Shown here: positions 61,299 to 64,000 of the stretch, in pieces
How positions within the stretch are numbered: the first letter of the stretch is position 1
How the letters are laid out: every line of letters begins with the position of its first letter
NCBI GenBank assembly: GCA_012295275.1
Contig: CM022665.1
Location: forward strand, 19,794,150 to 19,858,149
Direction of reading: 5' to 3'
DNA: 64,000 nucleotides
Source: Chrysomallon squamiferum
Taxonomy: Eukaryota > Mollusca > Gastropoda > Neomphalida > Peltospiridae
The notes under the pieces: generated by a model
Databases searched by the model: none
Seen by the model: the letters and a program-made list of their open reading frames with translations, nothing else
Told to the model about the DNA's origin: nothing
Translations under genes and position numbers: made by a program

Positions 61299-63137
61299 TA
61301 CAAACAAACACACATATATATACACAATCTTTTGCATTCTGAAGATAAGTTAAAACTAATATATTATTGTTAAAGTAATTATGGTGTGTTGTGTTGTAGA
61401 TGAAATTGTAATCTAACAAACAAAACAGTTTAAAAACTAATAATGATGATGCAGGGACACTTGTTTTATGCACTACACAGATCACTTTACTTATGAGTCA
61501 ATGAATACACAAATTAACATGCTACATGCAGCAGAATGATATGGGTTTTTGGAAGGGTTTTTTTTTTTTAAGGATAATGAGTTTTAAATCTGAGGTCTAT
61601 GTTGTAAACTGATAGCATTATTCATGAAGAATCTCCCACATTTATAAGATTTACACACACATTTACTGTTGTGATAATGTGCATTCTATTTACTGCACAT
61701 GCAGGCTAAGCTCTGGTTCCAATCACAGCTCATTATTAACAAGAAAGACTATTCCTGTGGTATTTATTTGTATGTATGTACAATCTTCCTTGATACTAAC
61801 TAAAAAGAGTAACCCAAAGAACGATGAAAGTAAATTTAGTCTGTGATACAAACAGTAACACCACTAATGTAAGATGTCAGAGATATGAATAAATAAAAGC
61901 AGAACAAAACCCAGGACACACCACATGCATCAACAAATAAATGAATCTTTTGTCTACAATACAAACAGTAACAGTACTACTGTAAGAAATCATAGGTACA
62001 AACAAAAGAGGAACAAAACCCAGGACATGACACATGCATCAACAAACAGAGTATGTATCTCTTGTCTCTCATAAATGTAGTAACACTACTAATGTAAGAT
62101 GTCAGAGGTATGAAAAACGAAACAGGAACAAAACCTGGGGTGACAGTGATACAACACATGCATCAATGAACAGAGTATGAACCTTTTGCTGAGTGATATT
62201 GGTGGACCCATAGTACTCATGTCTCACATTGACAGAGTTACTCTCTTTGAATGGCAGGTCCCCGTCAACAGTACTCACTTGAGAGCTGTCTGGAATCACA
62301 AAACCACGCCGGTCCAGCAAACTGAAATAAATTTTATATTAAATATTAAATATTTAAATCTATTAATTAATATTTAAATTTAATAATTATATTTATAATC
62401 AAATAATTAATGTCGATATTATGTACATCACATCAGTCATCTTCTGTAATATCTGTGACAGTGGAATGTGTACACAGTTGTGTAATGAGTACGTGGTTGT
62501 GTGATATGTGTACAATGTGTAATCTGAGTACATGGATGTGTAATGTGTGTACACTGTTGTATTTATGTTGTGTAATGAAAAAGTTTTATTTGTGATGTAT
62601 GTTCACTGTGTTGTATCACAAGATTGCATGTTACTATGGCATGTTAAAAGGTTGGGTTTCACTAGATGTTTTGTATAGGGAAATCACCTGGGAGGAGCAG
62701 GACCACAAAGCACTGTGAGGCAGTTTTTGAAAATTGACCCTCGACTGTACGGATTAAAACTTTCTTGTCCTCGTTTTGATGTGAATGATCCTTTTATCTA
62801 AAAAGATCCATAATTAAAACAATTTAAATTATAAACATTTACAGACTCAACCACTTGCAATAACTCTTTCTATTTAACTTATAAAATAACATCATGGTAA
62901 AATCAGTCTAGTGAAACAGTAGTATAAATGTTTGGGTTTTTAAAATAGTTTTTAACAGTTCCAATAGCTACTACTGTAATGTTCATTTGTTTTGTTTTAA
63001 ATTTTAAAAAGATTTCTAAAGTTAGTTACTATAGTAACTTACATCTTCATTGGTGGTTTGTTCTGATGAAACCAAATAGGAATGGAAGCCAGCAAGACCA
63101 ATAAGAGACCACACGGAAAAGAAGCATATAACTAACT
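56342..63137 (-). CDS. ZDHHC9/14/18: ZDHHC9/14/18-type palmitoyltransferase, C-terminal half (5' exons outside window)
   Basis: This is an S-palmitoyltransferase of the Golgi/endomembrane DHHC family. Six exons in transcript order are 63137-63043, 62797-62688, 62321-62183, 60830-60677, 58146-58096 and 56484-56342, giving the last 229 residues. The first exon encodes the fourth TM helix ([20 protein letters not shown]) followed by QTTNED. The second has [20 protein letters not shown] and LCGPAPPS, and the third begins LLDRRG. This run matches the region after the DHHC-CRD in ZDHHC9, 14 and 18, where NPYS and LCGP..PS.LDRRG are diagnostic. The tail is Ser/Thr-rich and ends VSTDF. The DHHC cysteine-rich domain and TM1-3 must lie beyond 64000. 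The co-orthologue group is clear; assignment to one vertebrate paralogue is not possible. Confidence 0.92.
57470..57497. repeat. Poly(A) tract
   Basis: Homopolymer A run in the ZDHHC intron 56485-58095. The rest of that 1.6-kb intron holds AAT-type repeats (56620-56730, 57140-57240) and another A tract (57808-57828), with no supported gene. Confidence 0.85.
58165..58880 (-). repeat. Degenerate 70-110-bp array upstream of a ZDHHC exon acceptor
   Basis: Loose units combine CATACCTGTCCCCA, an ACTTTAACACA segment and CATTCATTCATTCTTTCTCT. Unit starts resemble the real junction region at 58141-58165 (TTCTTCCTGTCAATC on +, which contains the acceptor). Divergence is high, so the link to the splice site is tentative. 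Confidence 0.55.
59140..59960. repeat. 27-28-bp minisatellite (ACTAGTTTTGTGATACAATA)
   Basis: About 30 units in the ZDHHC intron. Two variants are mixed: one with GATACAATATAAAATAC and one with GATAGATGTAAAATAC. Units after about 59640 are diverged and longer. Confidence 0.92.
60425..60676 (-). repeat. About 70-bp tandem array at a ZDHHC exon donor
   Basis: Three clear units contain CACTGTCAGTTTTAAGTTGA and TTACAGGGTGTAATAAAAAA. On the - strand each unit contains CAGTGGTAAATAACTC, similar to the real donor AATG|gttaatta at 60677-60670. Confidence 0.7.
60840..61230 (-). repeat. Degenerate array of acceptor-edge copies upstream of a ZDHHC exon
   Basis: The real junction reads on the - strand TTGTGTTACAG|ACAAATAACATG. 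Diverged copies recur through the upstream intron, the clearest being TTGTGTTAG|ACAAATAACATG with its AG at 61042-61041, exactly 210 bp (in phase) from the true exon start. Confidence 0.7.
61207..61398. repeat. Long imperfect inverted repeat with an AT-rich microsatellite core
   Basis: Left arm about 61207-61266 and right arm about 61325-61398. The inner 18 bp (TTCAGAATGCAAAAGATT) match perfectly; outer segments with TAATATATTA and ACACAACACAC also pair, with small indels. The core is (AT)n plus a short CA/TA stretch. Confidence 0.75.
61800..62182 (-). repeat. About 110-120-bp tandem array derived from a ZDHHC exon donor region
   Basis: Three units contain CATGCATCAACAAACAGAGT, a CTTTTGTCT/CTCTTGTCT segment, AGTAACA(C/G)TACTA and GAACAAAACCCAGGACA. 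The unit nearest the exon continues into the real donor (CAAAAG|gttcatactctg on -), and a copy near 61955 keeps AAAGATTCATTT there. Confidence 0.75.
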
Positions 63138-63149
63138 CTAAAACAGTGA

Positions 63150-63470
63150 CACACGTTAAGGAACAAAACACATCTGTTAAAATAATTTTTAAATAAATAA
63201 ATAAATAAAATAAAAAATAAATAATATATACAGATACTGTCACAAACACATTTGTTAAAAAGTCAATAAATAAAAAATAAGCAGTATATGAAATACTATC
63301 ACAAACAATTTGTATTAAAATAATAACCAAAAAAAAAAATTAAAATTAAAAAAATAAATTAAAAATAAATTTAAAAAATTAAATAAATAATAGAAAATAA
63401 GCAGTATATGAAAATACTTTCACAAACACATTTATTAAAATAATTTTTAAATTTTTAAAAAAAATGAGTA
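63150..63470 (-). repeat. AT-rich tandem repeat upstream of the first ZDHHC exon in the window
   Basis: Three to four units contain CACAAACACATTTGTTAAAA and AAGCAGTATATGAAATACT, separated by AAAT-rich filler. The copy nearest the exon (ACAGTGACACACG...AACACATCTGTTAAAATAAT) starts at the acceptor's polypyrimidine side. Confidence 0.65.
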
Positions 63471-64000
63471 TTTTAAAATACTGAAACAAAGCATGCAGGC
63501 AGGCAACCTCATACAGTATAAAACAACACTGTAATGCAATAAGTTATTATATGGGGGTTTTAATATTGATATAGTTACAGGGTGAAGGTGAATTAATTGC
63601 TGCTGAATTATTGTTTTTTTAATATTAAAAATTAAATTTCAGTCCATGGTTTACTGGCAGTTTGCTTATTAAGTGTTCACAGCCTATTTTTTCTGAACAT
63701 ACATATATTCTGTTTATAGTATTTTTAATGTTCTTTTGTTGTTGTTGTGGAGAATGCACTTTGACATTCTGACAGTCACTTAATCAATACACAGGATATG
63801 TGTCAGCAGTTATTTTACACATCAATTATATCTTAAAAATAAACAATAATATCCGATGATTAAAAACATTTCTGCTATTTTGAATTTTATTAACACAGAT
63901 AAAATTAACTGCCACTGATGAGCAGTCTCAAACTGATTATTTCAAGTTATTATGTTAACAAATGATGCAGTGTTATATTAGACTCAGTGTTGTATATTTA
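63471..64000. other. ZDHHC intron sequence to the window edge
   Basis: AT-rich sequence without a recognisable exon, repeat array or RNA gene on either strand. Confidence 0.55.

Noticed and set aside
61690..61760. Second tRNA-like (SINE) B box, GGTTCCAATC
   Set aside because: It lacks the purine required in the B-box core and has no A box at a fitting distance.

Overview
This is eukaryotic, intron-rich, AT-rich DNA with very heavy simple-sequence and minisatellite content. The protein families present (a two-pore channel, a CAPA/pyrokinin/neuromedin-U type receptor, SUEL-type lectin receptors, a Tbx15/18/22-like T-box factor, a secreted phospholipase A2 and a ZDHHC9/14/18 palmitoyltransferase) suggest a lophotrochozoan animal, most likely a mollusc. 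The species cannot be named from the sequence. Seven protein-coding genes were assembled by hand. Every splice junction listed has GT/AG ends and keeps the reading phase.

Layout: (1) 936-7534 (+) is the 3' half of TPCN2, entering from the left edge. (2) 10819-21328 (-) is a complete rhodopsin-family neuropeptide receptor in four coding exons. Its 6.7-kb first intron holds a 27-bp minisatellite. (3) 23542-30800 (+) and 32386-37113 (+) are two tandem paralogues encoding type I membrane proteins: signal peptide, SUEL/Gal-lectin domain, CUB-like domain, one transmembrane helix, and an unrelated long cytoplasmic tail in each. (4) 40897-46997 (+) is a divergent T-box transcription factor. (5) 49420-51823 (+) is a secreted phospholipase A2 fused to a tail of about 350 residues built from 19-residue repeats. 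(6) 56342-63137 (-) is the 3' half of a ZDHHC9/14/18 palmitoyltransferase, leaving through the right edge. TPCN2 and the receptor are convergent, as are the PLA2 and ZDHHC genes, whose polyadenylation signals lie about 150 bp apart. The receptor and the first lectin gene are head to head over 2.2 kb.

The most unusual signal is that many intronic minisatellites look like tandem copies of the adjacent exon-intron boundary. Copies of 3' splice-site edges occur upstream of several TPCN2 and ZDHHC exons, and copies of 5' splice-site edges downstream of others. One lectin-gene intron is filled from donor to acceptor by such an array. In TPCN2 one 39-bp unit keeps a usable acceptor in frame and would add 13 residues at the end of a transmembrane helix. 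Other items of interest are the repetitive PLA2 tail, the lectin receptor pair with its paralogue-specific CT-rich intron, a Tigger/pogo-like nonautonomous transposon, and three long inverted repeats, two of them enclosing microsatellites.

Limits: all homology calls rest on recall of family motifs, not on searches. Transcription starts, UTR ends and alternative splicing are inferred.
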